Source: Desulfoluna butyratoxydans
Lineage (GTDB): Bacteria; Desulfobacterota; Desulfobacteria; Desulfobacterales; Desulfolunaceae
Reading direction: 5' to 3'
Length of the DNA stretch: 64,000 bases
NCBI RefSeq assembly: GCF_900699765.1
Contig: NZ_CAADHO010000001.1
Location: 682,001-746,000 of the forward strand
Below the pieces are notes generated by a model. It was given only the letters and a program-made list of their open reading frames with translations, was not told the origin of the DNA and searched no databases. Every line of letters starts with the position of its first letter. Within the stretch, counting starts at the first letter, position 1. Positions 24,966-33,086 of the stretch are shown here, piece after piece. A program made the translations under genes and the position numbers.

Positions 24966-26948
24966 ATGAAATCTGGAACCATCATCGAATACATAGATCA
25001 GCAGAAGCTGATATGCGCCGCGGTGGCTGACGTCAAAGGTAAACGCCTGAGACTCATCACCGAAAGCGATAAAGAGGTGAGCCTTTCCGCCTCCCGCATA
25101 TCCCTGACCTCGGACGACGCCCTTTCTGAATCGGCCAGCCGCGCCACCATGGTGGAAGCCCTCAAGGCCACCGTCGCCCGTCGTGAATCCCTCAAACAGG
25201 AGATCGATCTCAAAGAGCTGTGGGAACTGCTCAATGAAGAAGGGGAGTGGATCGATCTCACAACCATGGCGGAATACTGCTTCTCCGAAGCCGTGACCTC
25301 CGACCACAAGTCAGCCATCATCCGGGCGTTCTTCGAAAACCGGACCTGGTTCAAGTTCGACCACGACCGCTTCCTCCCCTACACCCCGGAGCAGGTGGAG
25401 CAGATGCTCGCCAAGAAACGGGAAGAGGAGAGGCGCCTGAAGGTCATCACCGAAGGGGCAGCCTGGCTCAAGGGCCTCCTGGGAGACAAAAAGCCCGGCC
25501 CCTGCGAGCATGCCATGGAGATCATCGCCTGCCTCAAAGGGTGGTACATCGAAGAGCGGGAGAGCCGCCACTTCGACATGGCCAAGGCCATCCTCGCAGA
25601 AGCCAACATCTCCTCCCATGAAACGGTCTTTCGTCTGCTGGTGAAACTCGACGTGTTCGACGAAAACGAAAACATCGACCTCATCCGCATGGAGGTGCCA
25701 CGGCACTTCTCCGACGAGGTGCTCGCTGAAGCGAAACGCCTGGTGGAAGAGGCTCCGGCCTCCTACGAGGGCAGGCGGGACCTCACCCACCTGTCCACCA
25801 TCACCATCGACGGCAGGTTCACCACCGACTACGACGACGCCGTCACCATCGAGCGCCTGGACGACCGCAAGACCCTTTTGGGCATCCACATCGTGGACGT
25901 GGCAGAGTCCGTCAAACGGGGCAGCCTCATCGACAAGCGGGCCCTGTCCCGCGGCAGCTCCATTTATATGCCCGACCAGAAAATCCCCATGCTGCCCTCG
26001 GACCTCTCGGACAACCTCTGCAGCCTGGTGGAAGGCACGGTGCGCCCCTGTATCAGCGTGATGATCACCCTGAACCGGTTCCACGCCGTGGAGGACTTCG
26101 AGGTGGTGCCCACCGTGGTAACCGTAAGGCGTCAGCTCACCTACACCGGGGCCAACACCCTGGCCAAGGAGGGGGACGAGGACCTGTCCACCCTCATCAA
26201 GATCGGACAGGCCTTCCGCAAGAAGCGCCTGGACAGCGGGGCCGTGCACCTGAGCCTGCCCGAGGTCAATGTCCACCTGGATGAGGAGGGCACCCCCGTC
26301 ATCTCCACCGTGGACAGGGAGAGTCCCTCCCGCATGATGGTGGCAGAGCTGATGATCATGTCCAACTGGCTCATGGCAAGCTTTCTGGCCCGTCACAACC
26401 TGCCCTCGTTCTTCCGGCTCCAGCCCGATCCCAAAGAGCGGCTGTTCAAGGGGGAAGAAGCATCCCTCTACCTCAACTGCATGCAGAGGAAACAGCTCTC
26501 AAGGGCCCACATCAGCCAGAAGGCGGGCCACCACTCCGGCCTTGGCCTCGACGCCTACACCACGGCCACCAGCCCCATCCGGCGCTACTACGACCTTGTC
26601 TCCCAGCGCCAGATCCGGTCCGTCATGGGTCTGGAGGAGCCGTACACCGAAGATGAGGTGGCCGAGGTCTCCCAGCACCTCGACATTCCCATGGGCAGCA
26701 TCGGTCGCATTCAGTCCAACCGGCGCCGCTACTGGATCCTCAAGTGCCTGGAGTCCAAAATCGGCGAACGCGTGGAAGGGCTGGTCCTGGACAAGCGCCG
26801 CCACAGCTTCCAGGTCCTCCTGCCGGACTACATGATGGAGGTGATGCTCCCGGCCAGCGGCCTGAGCCTCAAATCCGGGGACATGGTCCAGACCGTTATC
26901 CAGCACGCCGATGCGCGGAAAGACAATCTGGCGGTGTTTGTTGGGTAG
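24966..26948 (+). CDS. RNase II/R-family 3'-5' exoribonuclease
   Basis: 660 aa. The RNB catalytic domain is seen by TIDGRFTTDYDDAVTIE, the metal-binding aspartate cluster of this family (Asp-x6-Asp-x-Asp-Asp pattern), and downstream LSDNLCSLVEG and TTATSPIRRYYDLVSQRQI. The C-terminal ~80 residues look S1-like. It degrades RNA from the 3' end in the cytoplasm. The N-terminal ~270 residues carry winged-helix/unclear regions, longer than in E. coli RNase II. The ATG has no strong ribosome site. Its stop codon lies within a 7-bp tandem repeat. Confidence 0.92.
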   Translation: MKSGTIIEYIDQQKLICAAVADVKGKRLRLITESDKEVSLSASRISLTSDDALSESASRATMVEALKATVARRESLKQEIDLKELWELLNEEGEWIDLTTMAEYCFSEAVTSDHKSAIIRAFFENRTWFKFDHDRFLPYTPEQVEQMLAKKREEERRLKVITEGAAWLKGLLGDKKPGPCEHAMEIIACLKGWYIEERESRHFDMAKAILAEANISSHETVFRLLVKLDVFDENENIDLIRMEVPRHFSDEVLAEAKRLVEEAPASYEGRRDLTHLSTITIDGRFTTDYDDAVTIERLDDRKTLLGIHIVDVAESVKRGSLIDKRALSRGSSIYMPDQKIPMLPSDLSDNLCSLVEGTVRPCISVMITLNRFHAVEDFEVVPTVVTVRRQLTYTGANTLAKEGDEDLSTLIKIGQAFRKKRLDSGAVHLSLPEVNVHLDEEGTPVISTVDRESPSRMMVAELMIMSNWLMASFLARHNLPSFFRLQPDPKERLFKGEEASLYLNCMQRKQLSRAHISQKAGHHSGLGLDAYTTATSPIRRYYDLVSQRQIRSVMGLEEPYTEDEVAEVSQHLDIPMGSIGRIQSNRRRYWILKCLESKIGERVEGLVLDKRRHSFQVLLPDYMMEVMLPASGLSLKSGDMVQTVIQHADARKDNLAVFVG

Positions 26949-26986
26949 TGAGTAGTGAGTAGTGAGTAGTGAGTAGTGAGTAGTGA
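26945..26986. repeat. Six tandem GTAGTGA units
   Basis: (GTAGTGA)x6. The TAG stop of the exonuclease is within the first unit. Change of copy number would not alter the protein but would alter its 3' UTR. Confidence 0.9.
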
Positions 26987-27103
26987 GTAAAAAAATGGGA
27001 TAGTGTGCTTGTGTCAAGGGCCTTTCCGGGCCTTAAGGATCGGTGAACCAAGCACCGGCCAGACCGCCCCGCTCCTTGCCTCCACCTGGTTCAGCATAAA
27101 AAA

Positions 27104-27127
27104 GCCCTGCCGATTCATCGGCAGGGC
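27104..27127. terminator. Bidirectional rho-independent terminator
   Basis: GCCCTGCCGA-TTCA-TCGGCAGGGC, with AAAAAA on the left and TTTTTGTTTT on the right; it serves the exonuclease gene. Confidence 0.85.
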
Positions 27128-27195
27128 TTTTTGTTTTGACAGGTTGGGCCACCTTCATGCTGGCGCCACCACTTTTAATGATCTACAGTGCCCCC

Positions 27196-27462
27196 ATGAA
27201 ACCATGGTATCTCTACATCCTTGAATGCGCGGACGGCACCTTGTACACAGGCATCACCACCGACCCCGAGCGGCGCCTTGCCGAGCACAATGCAGGTGTG
27301 GGTGCCCGGTACACCCGGGCTCGCCTCCCCGTGACCATGGTCTACCAGACCTCGGTGAAAGACCGATCCGAAGCATCCCGCCTCGAATACCGCATCAAAA
27401 AATTGTCCCGGAAGGCAAAGCTTGCGATGATAAGGGCAGGAAAAACAGGTCATAGGTCATAG
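27196..27462 (+). CDS. GIY-YIG domain protein (UPF0213/YhbQ type)
   Basis: 88 aa from ATG 27196; the frame opens upstream at 27136 but the family starts at WYLYILECADGTLYTGITTD. Motif: Y-L-Y...LYTGIT, with the basic patch RRLAEHNAG.GARYTRARLP and the C-terminal RLEYRIKKLSRKAKL. Single-domain GIY-YIG nucleases of this size act on DNA; cellular role is poorly known. A broken relative lies at 11465-11719. Confidence 0.88.
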   Translation: MKPWYLYILECADGTLYTGITTDPERRLAEHNAGVGARYTRARLPVTMVYQTSVKDRSEASRLEYRIKKLSRKAKLAMIRAGKTGHRS

Positions 27463-27521
27463 GTGGCCGTTTTTCACGGCCACCCATGCATCATCACTCA
27501 AGGGCACACGTTCTACCCGTC

Positions 27522-28901
27522 TTATGCCTGAAAGGCTTTTTCAGCTTTAGCGGCCACGGAAAGGCCGCTGAAAAAACTTCGGGTTTCGGAGAAAACCACC
27601 TTGCTCAGGCCCAGAAGGCCAATGAGGTTGGGGATGGCCATGAGGCCGTTGACGATGTCGGCCAGGGTCCAGATAAGGCTGAGGTGGAGAAAGGAGCCTG
27701 AAGCCACCAGAACGATATAGACCAGCTTGTAGGGTTTGATGCCCTTGATCCCGAAGAGGTACTCGGTGCAGCGCTCCCCGTAGTAGTTCCAGCCGAGGAT
27801 GGTGGTGAAGGCGAAAAACATCAGGCCCACGGTGACCACATACTGACCGATGCCGCTTCCCATACCGATGTTGAAGGCGGTGTTGGTCATGGCAGCCCCG
27901 GCAAGGGACGGATCGTTCCAGGTGCCGGTCATCACCAGGACCAGGCCGGTTAAGGTGCAGATGATGATGGAGTCGATGAAGGTGCCTGTCATGGCGATGA
28001 GGCCCTGACGCACGCAGGAGTTTGTTTTGGCGGCGGCCGCTGCGATGGGCGCGCTGCCCAGGCCTGATTCGTTGGAGAAGACCCCGCGGGCAATGCCGCT
28101 TCGCATGACCATGATCATGGTGACGCCCGCTGCGCCCCCGAAGGCGGCTTCGGGGTTAAAGGCGCTCTGGATCACCAGGGAGACGGCGGCCGGAATGCTC
28201 GACAGGTTCAGGATCAGGACCACGGCAGAGGCCAGAATGAAAAAGATGGCCATGAAGGGCACGATGGCCGAGGCCACCTGGGCGATGCGTTTGATCCCCC
28301 CGATGGTGACAAGGGCCACCAGCACGGTGAGGACCGCTGCCGTCACCGGAACAGGAATGTGAAAGCTCAGCAGGGCCGCGTCCTTGATGGCGTTGACCTG
28401 GGCAAAGGTCCCGATGCCGAAGAAGGCCACGCCTATACCGAACAGGGCGAACATCTTGGCCAGGAATTTGTTTCCGAGGCCCCGCTCAATATAGTACATG
28501 GGGCCGCCGGACATCTGCCCGTTTTCATCCACCACCCGGTATTTCACGGCCAGGAGCCCTTCCGCGTACTTGGTGGCCATGCCGAAAAACGCGGCCACCC
28601 ACATCCAGAAGATCGCCCCGGGGCCTCCGGCCTTGACGGCGGTGGCCACCCCCACGATGTTTCCGGTACCGATGGTGGCGGAAAGGGCGGTGCAGAGGGA
28701 GGCAAAGCTCGACACATCTCCCTGGGCCCCGTCGCCATGGTCCTTGCTGAAAAGGTACTTGATGGCCAGGGGCAGCTTGGTGATCTGCAGCAGGCCAAGG
28801 CCCACGGTGAGATAAATCCCGGTTCCCACAAGGAGGATCAGAAGGGGGGGCCCCCAGACAAAGGAATCAATCGTTCCCAAAAGTTGTGCAAAATTTTCCA
28901 C
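27522..28901 (-). CDS. Sodium:alanine (glycine) symporter, AlsT/AGCS family
   Basis: 459 aa, about ten membrane segments, with family motifs GTGNIVGVATAVKAGGPGAIFWMW and SNESGLGSAPIAAAA. It takes up alanine or glycine with Na+. The frame is open further upstream, but GTG at 28901 has AAAGGA eight bases upstream and starts VENFAQLLGTIDSFVWGP, the normal N-terminus. It is controlled by the tandem glycine riboswitch upstream, which argues for glycine-responsive use. Confidence 0.93.
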   Translation of the reverse strand: MENFAQLLGTIDSFVWGPPLLILLVGTGIYLTVGLGLLQITKLPLAIKYLFSKDHGDGAQGDVSSFASLCTALSATIGTGNIVGVATAVKAGGPGAIFWMWVAAFFGMATKYAEGLLAVKYRVVDENGQMSGGPMYYIERGLGNKFLAKMFALFGIGVAFFGIGTFAQVNAIKDAALLSFHIPVPVTAAVLTVLVALVTIGGIKRIAQVASAIVPFMAIFFILASAVVLILNLSSIPAAVSLVIQSAFNPEAAFGGAAGVTMIMVMRSGIARGVFSNESGLGSAPIAAAAAKTNSCVRQGLIAMTGTFIDSIIICTLTGLVLVMTGTWNDPSLAGAAMTNTAFNIGMGSGIGQYVVTVGLMFFAFTTILGWNYYGERCTEYLFGIKGIKPYKLVYIVLVASGSFLHLSLIWTLADIVNGLMAIPNLIGLLGLSKVVFSETRSFFSGLSVAAKAEKAFQA

Positions 28902-29128
28902 AGTATCATTCCTTTCCAGCCCGTGTGCGCACAACAAGGCAATGCACAGGGCATGATCACGGCGTTTGGCTGCCGCTTCAATAATGAAATAAGATGAATA
29001 ATGTGGATGAATGGATCGGTCTGCTAAGAGAAAGGCGTAAAAAAGAGGCACTACCAACTGAGGTTACTTCAGTTTTCACGACAGCCCGCACGCACCGGAT
29101 TCGATACCGGAGGTTCTGATCTGCCATG

Positions 29129-29372
29129 CCACTCTGTCCCTTGTACCTGAGAGTTTCACCACCGCCCGTGCGATACGGTCCGGCAGCTTGCTCCTTCGGC
29201 GCTCAATAAAAGCGGCTCCGCACAACCCTTGGGTTGTGCAGAGCCCCCCGAATATTGAGACTCTCCAGAGGCTCGTCCAACAGCAGTCCCTTTTACCTGA
29301 AAGATTTACTTCTTCGGTGCCTTTCCATCGCATCGCACTCGCAACAACGCGCCGAAAGGTCTCTCCTGCTGT
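29129..29372 (-). ncRNA. Tandem glycine riboswitch
   Basis: Two aptamers in series on the minus strand. Aptamer 1: AGCAGGAGAGACC ... CACCGAAGAAG ... AATCTTTCAGGTAAAAGGGACTGCT. Aptamer 2: CCTCTGGAGAGTCTC ... GCGCCGAAGGAGCAA ... AACTCTCAGGTACAAGGGACAGAG. These are the conserved glycine-sensing cores joined by the usual short linker. The leader between it and the AlsT start is 227 nt; a T6 run (29039-29044) after a small ACTGA/TCAGT hairpin may belong to the expression platform, which I could not resolve. Confidence 0.95.
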
Positions 29373-29573
29373 TTTCATCCGAGTTGTCCCCGCAGCGCAT
29401 CCGGGCCATGCCCGAGGCGCCGCAGGTAAGGCACTTCTTCTACACCTTCTGGAGAATTTATCAAGCCCTGAACAGTCGCTGCGCCAAAAATCAAAGAATG
29501 TGCACACGAATAAATCATAAAAAAGAAAAACAATGGAACAACGCCACACACAACTGAACCGTGGGGGGCCCGT

Positions 29574-30002
29574 TTATGAACCCGGCCCCTTGTCCACGGG
29601 ACCGTTCCACTGGTGACCGCACACATTGCAGACCCACCGCCTGCGCCGGAAAAAGCAGGGGATGCCCAGGAAAACCAGCAGCAAAATCCCACGCCACATC
29701 CGAAGCCGCCACCCCACGTTTCGCTCACAATCCACGTCAAAGCTTTCGCACCGCGGGCACCGCTCCTCAGTCTCCGCCAGGGGGTCCCGATATCCCAAGA
29801 CGGCCAGGGCATCCTGGCGATCCGATGCAAACACCCGCAGTTTCACGCCACCCACGGCCAGAGAGTACCAGGGATGAATGCCCACCAGGTTGTCGTCAAA
29901 CACAAAGGCCTCGATGCCGCTGGATTCAAGCTGGGCCTTGGCCAGATGGGCTTCGTGGGGTGCGGTAAAGGTCGCGATAGTAACCAGGGATTCCTGTGGC
30001 AT
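29574..30002 (-). CDS. DUF2007-like protein with membrane segment and zinc-ribbon cysteines
   Basis: 142 aa from the second ATG (GAGGG four bases upstream). The N-terminal part (LVTIATFTAPHEAHLAKAQLESSGIEAFVFDDNLV) is the DUF2007 putative signal-transducing fold. It is followed by CPRCES, a membrane segment (ILLLVFLGIPCFF) and CNVCG, together a four-cysteine ribbon split by the helix. Function unknown. Confidence 0.8.
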   Translation of the reverse strand: MPQESLVTIATFTAPHEAHLAKAQLESSGIEAFVFDDNLVGIHPWYSLAVGGVKLRVFASDRQDALAVLGYRDPLAETEERCPRCESFDVDCERNVGWRLRMWRGILLLVFLGIPCFFRRRRWVCNVCGHQWNGPVDKGPGS

Positions 30003-30038
30003 CATGCCCTCGCTTTGGTTGTGGCCGAAGCCGTTTCA

Positions 30039-30157
30039 AAAGGGGTCAGGCAAAACAACAGATCAAAAAAACAGCGGGTAGGTCCGGGGCAGGATCGCCG
30101 TGTCCCTGGTCTGTTTTGCCTGTCCCTTTTTTATTTTTAGGGGTCAGGCAAATAAAC
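30039..30157. repeat. Three GGGACAGGC/GGGTCAGGC repeat copies in inverted order
   Basis: Copies at 30039-30055 (AAAGGGGTCAGGCAAAA), 30114-30133 (TTTTGCCTGTCCCTTTTTTA, inverse orientation) and 30139-30157 (AGGGGTCAGGCAAATAAA). They flank short non-coding spacers, as non-autonomous RAYT-type units do. Confidence 0.7.
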
Positions 30158-30224
30158 GAAACCATGGGTGATGGCCGGGCCCAAGAACTAAGGTACCATG
30201 CCCTCGACTTCCTCGCCCCGCCAA

Positions 30225-30246
30225 TTTTTGCCTGTCCCCTTTTTTT
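30225..30246 (-). repeat. GGGGACAGGC repeat at the sigma-54 regulator stop codon
   Basis: The minus strand reads GAT-TAA-AAAAAGGGGACAGGCAAA: the regulator's TAA stop (30245-30247) runs directly into the repeat. Confidence 0.75.
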
Positions 30247-31804
30247 AATCCACGTTCACATGGCGATTCAGAGAGATGCCGTACTTTTTCATTTTGCTTC
30301 TTAACGTATTGGGGTGAAGGCCAAGGCGTTCGGCGGCACCGTTGGGGCCTGCAATTTTCCCCTGGCACAGGACGAGGGTTTTGCGAATCCAGGAGGCAGC
30401 CATGTCGTCAAAGGTTCCGGACCGGGGCTCCGTCACCTCCCAGGCCTTTGTCTCCGTTCTGGGTGCGGGCCGATTCAAAAGGGCTTCAAAGCGCAAAGGA
30501 CGCCCGCCGGAAAGGATGAGGGCCCGTTCCACAAGATTCTGCAACTCCCGGACATTGCCGGGCCAGTGATAGTCCATCAGAGCTGTCAGGGCGCCCTCGT
30601 CAAGGCGCGGGCGATACGGCAGGTTCATCTCCCGGGTCTTGCGGAGGATAAAGTGGTCCACCATGGCCGGGATATCCTCGGTTCGCCTGCGCAAGGGAGG
30701 AATCCCCAGGGGAAACACATGGAGACGAAACCAGAGGTCCGAACGGAACGTCCCTTCGGCCACCATGGCCTCCAGGTTCCGGTGGGTGGCGGCAATGATG
30801 CGGACATCGGCCTGCATCACCCGGGTGCCGCCCACCCGCTCGAACTCCCCGCTCTGGAGCACCCGAAGCAGCTTGACCTGGGCGGCCATGGGCAGTTCTC
30901 CGATCTCATCGAGGAACAAGGTCCCCCCTGCGGCCCGCTCAAACCTCCCCACCGAGGTTTCAAAGGCCCCTGTAAACGCCCCCTTCTGGTGCCCGAACAG
31001 CTCGGAGTCCATAAGGGACTCGGGAATGGCCCCGCAGTTTAAGCGAATGAGCGGGCCTTTGCTGCGGGGCGAGAGCTTGTGGATCTCTCCGGCCACCACC
31101 TCTTTGCCTGTCCCGGTCTCTCCAAAGAGCAAAACCGGGCTGTCGGTGGGGGCCACCTGCTCGATGAGGCGCCGCACCTCGCTCAGCCCCCCGTAGGCCC
31201 CGATCATGACGTCACCGGCCATCTGCCGGGTGTCGCGCTGAAGGGCCTGATGATCCCGGACCAGGTCCTTGAACCGCATGGCATTGGCCAGGGCCATGCC
31301 AAAGGGCTCGCAGATATCCGTCATCACGTCAAGGTGGCTTTCGTTGTAAAGGGACTCCCCGGCCGCGGCAAGGATCAGGTTGCCCATGATCTCCCCCTGA
31401 TTTTTCAGAACGCAGGAGATGGTGCAGCACAGGTTTCGGGAACCTTCGGGACGATTTCGGACCGAGGGAAGCCAGTGTTTCACCAGCCCCATGAACTCTT
31501 TGTTGATGGGGTGGGTATGATCGCGGATCCAGGGGGTGGGGTTTTGGAGGGATTCTTCGTGCCAGGCCCCCATCATCTCCCAGGTGCCGTCGGAGATGGA
31601 GATCATCTCATCAAGTCCGATCCCTCCCTCGGCACAGGCAAGGGAGATGACCCGCGCTTTTTTCTGATCATAGTCGTAGGAGGTAATGAACACGCCGTCC
31701 AGGGGCATGATCCCCTTGAGGTAGGTGTACGCATCAAAGAGGGCGGACTCCAGGTCCAGGCTGCTGAAGATACGTCGGGCGACTTCTCGAAACCGGTCGG
31801 ACAC
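30245..31804 (-). CDS. Sigma-54-dependent activator with N-terminal GAF domain
   Basis: 519 aa. GAF-like sensor (about 5-165), AAA+ domain with Walker A GETGTGKE, GAFTGA sigma-54 loop and Walker B LFLDEIGEL, then a Fis-type helix-turn-helix (GAAERLGLHPNTLRSKMKKYGI). GTG start at 31804 with GGAGG just upstream. A pair of ACGATATYTCGT sites lies upstream, suited to autoregulation or control by another regulator. Target genes not identified; the peptidase and peptide-transporter genes are the nearest candidates. Confidence 0.94.
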   Translation of the reverse strand: MSDRFREVARRIFSSLDLESALFDAYTYLKGIMPLDGVFITSYDYDQKKARVISLACAEGGIGLDEMISISDGTWEMMGAWHEESLQNPTPWIRDHTHPINKEFMGLVKHWLPSVRNRPEGSRNLCCTISCVLKNQGEIMGNLILAAAGESLYNESHLDVMTDICEPFGMALANAMRFKDLVRDHQALQRDTRQMAGDVMIGAYGGLSEVRRLIEQVAPTDSPVLLFGETGTGKEVVAGEIHKLSPRSKGPLIRLNCGAIPESLMDSELFGHQKGAFTGAFETSVGRFERAAGGTLFLDEIGELPMAAQVKLLRVLQSGEFERVGGTRVMQADVRIIAATHRNLEAMVAEGTFRSDLWFRLHVFPLGIPPLRRRTEDIPAMVDHFILRKTREMNLPYRPRLDEGALTALMDYHWPGNVRELQNLVERALILSGGRPLRFEALLNRPAPRTETKAWEVTEPRSGTFDDMAASWIRKTLVLCQGKIAGPNGAAERLGLHPNTLRSKMKKYGISLNRHVNVD

Positions 31805-31826
31805 AATTCCTCCATTCCGTACTTAA

Positions 31827-31859
31827 ACGATATTTCGTGCATTGGTCACGATATCTCGT
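31827..31859. promoter_or_regulatory. Two ACGATATYTCGT operator-like sites
   Basis: ACGATATTTCGT (31827-31838) and ACGATATCTCGT (31848-31859), 21 bp apart (two helical turns), 23-55 bp upstream of the sigma-54 regulator start. Confidence 0.65.
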
Positions 31860-32420
31860 TTACCACATCAGTCGCCCAACCCGCAACCCCTCAATAATAC
31901 TCAATCTGAAACCCTGGCATGATATTTGGTTTATCTCATAGGCAGAATATTCGGAACCCACAAGTCAGGATCCACCTTTCCAAGTCCGAATCTTCGCTGT
32001 GCCGGTGGAATCCGAAAGTCAGGCATTCACGTTTCCGTCTCCTTGCCTCGTGCAAGGGATGGAAATTCCCCCCTTGCCCCTTGCGGATTCCTCCGGCGCA
32101 CATTTCGCCTGTAGCACCACCCCGGCAAAGGCAGCAGCCCGGCCCCGATGTCAGGGCAATGGAACGCTCAGCGGAACGTTCCGAACGTCGTTCTTTAAGA
32201 CGTACGCGGTCCGCAGACACCACGTAAAAAAACGTCCTGCCAACGCCGCGCAATAAAACGCCGGACCACAGGGCGTCACAAACATCCCGCCCCACAGGGA
32301 TCTTCACATGATTGCCCGACATGGTGAAGGCCCTCCCACCCGGACAGGCCGGCCAGGCTCCCTGGCCTGGCCGGCCATTTTTAAAAGAACACCGAAACAG
32401 GTAGGAAGTCAGCTCAAACA
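31860..32420. other. Non-coding stretch ending in an orphan terminator
   Basis: No gene seen on either strand. It contains the palindrome CGGAACGTTCCG (32172-32183) and, near its end, a strong terminator. A small RNA gene on the plus strand is one explanation. Confidence 0.4.
32347..32382 (+). terminator. Orphan rho-independent terminator
   Basis: GGCCGGCCAGG (32347-32357) pairs with CCTGGCCGGCC (32366-32376) and is followed by ATTTTT. No plus-strand gene precedes it within the non-coding stretch. Confidence 0.8.
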
Positions 32421-32478
32421 AGCTTCCGGCGGGTCGCTTTTTAAAAAAAGCTCCGCAAAAACGTTCCGGTAACCAAGG
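32421..32478 (+). repeat. Module C repeat, copy 1
   Basis: AGCTTCCGGCGGGTCGC followed by TTTTTAAAAAAAGC and GCAAAAACGTTCCGGTAA. It matches 63571-63628 closely and the right end of the 5684-5979 element in inverse. Confidence 0.65.
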
Positions 32479-32541
32479 TGCTTCTCTTCAGTCCCTGCGG
32501 GCCAGAAGAAAAGCGCTTTGATACACGAAAAAAGAGAGGAG

Positions 32542-33047
32542 CCTCTCCTGCAAAAGCAGCTGCCACATGTCTCACATCACGCGAATGCACCGATAACGCG
32601 GGCAGAATGGTTGCCTCCATGCATTCGCCACAGAATTTCCAGGTGCCTCACCTGACCGCCGGAGTTATTCAGGCTAGAATCAAACGAATCCCATATGCAT
32701 TTCTTCGTGTCTCCAGAAGAATGAAATTGGCCTCTCCTGCAAAGGCGGTTGCTATATGTCACACACCACGCGAATGCTCTGATAACGCATGCAGAATGGT
32801 TGCCTCCATGCATTCGCCACAGAGTTTCCAGGTGCCCCACCTGACCGCCGGAGTTATTCAGGCTAAAATCAAACGAATCCCATATGCATTTCTTCGTGTC
32901 TCCAGAAGAATGAAATTGGCCTCTCCTGCAAAGGCGGTTGCTATATGTCACACACCACGCGAATGCTCTGATAACGCATGCAGAATGGCTGCCTCCATGC
33001 ATTCGCCACAGGGTTTCCAGGTGCCCTCACCTGGCGGCCGGAGGCCT
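32542..33047. repeat. Tandem triplication, 189-bp unit
   Basis: The unit start CCTCTCCTGCAAA recurs at 32542, 32731 and 32920 (period 189 bp exactly), the third copy ending in an inverted GGCGGCCGGAGGCC end. 189 is a multiple of three, which opens long false frames on both strands. Copies 2 and 3 are nearly identical; copy 1 is older. A single inverse copy of the unit lies at 47916-48033. Confidence 0.9.
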
Positions 33048-33086
33048 GCTTTTTCCACTCACGATAACCATAGAAGTGTTTCCGGG

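Noticed and set aside
32577..33002. Minus-strand frame with repeated MHGGxHSACVIRAFAW units
   Set aside because: Product of the tandem DNA repeat in a non-coding region; no ribosome site and no relatives recognised.
32542..33047. CRISPR array
   Set aside because: The units are 189 bp, nearly identical throughout and without unique spacers or cas genes.
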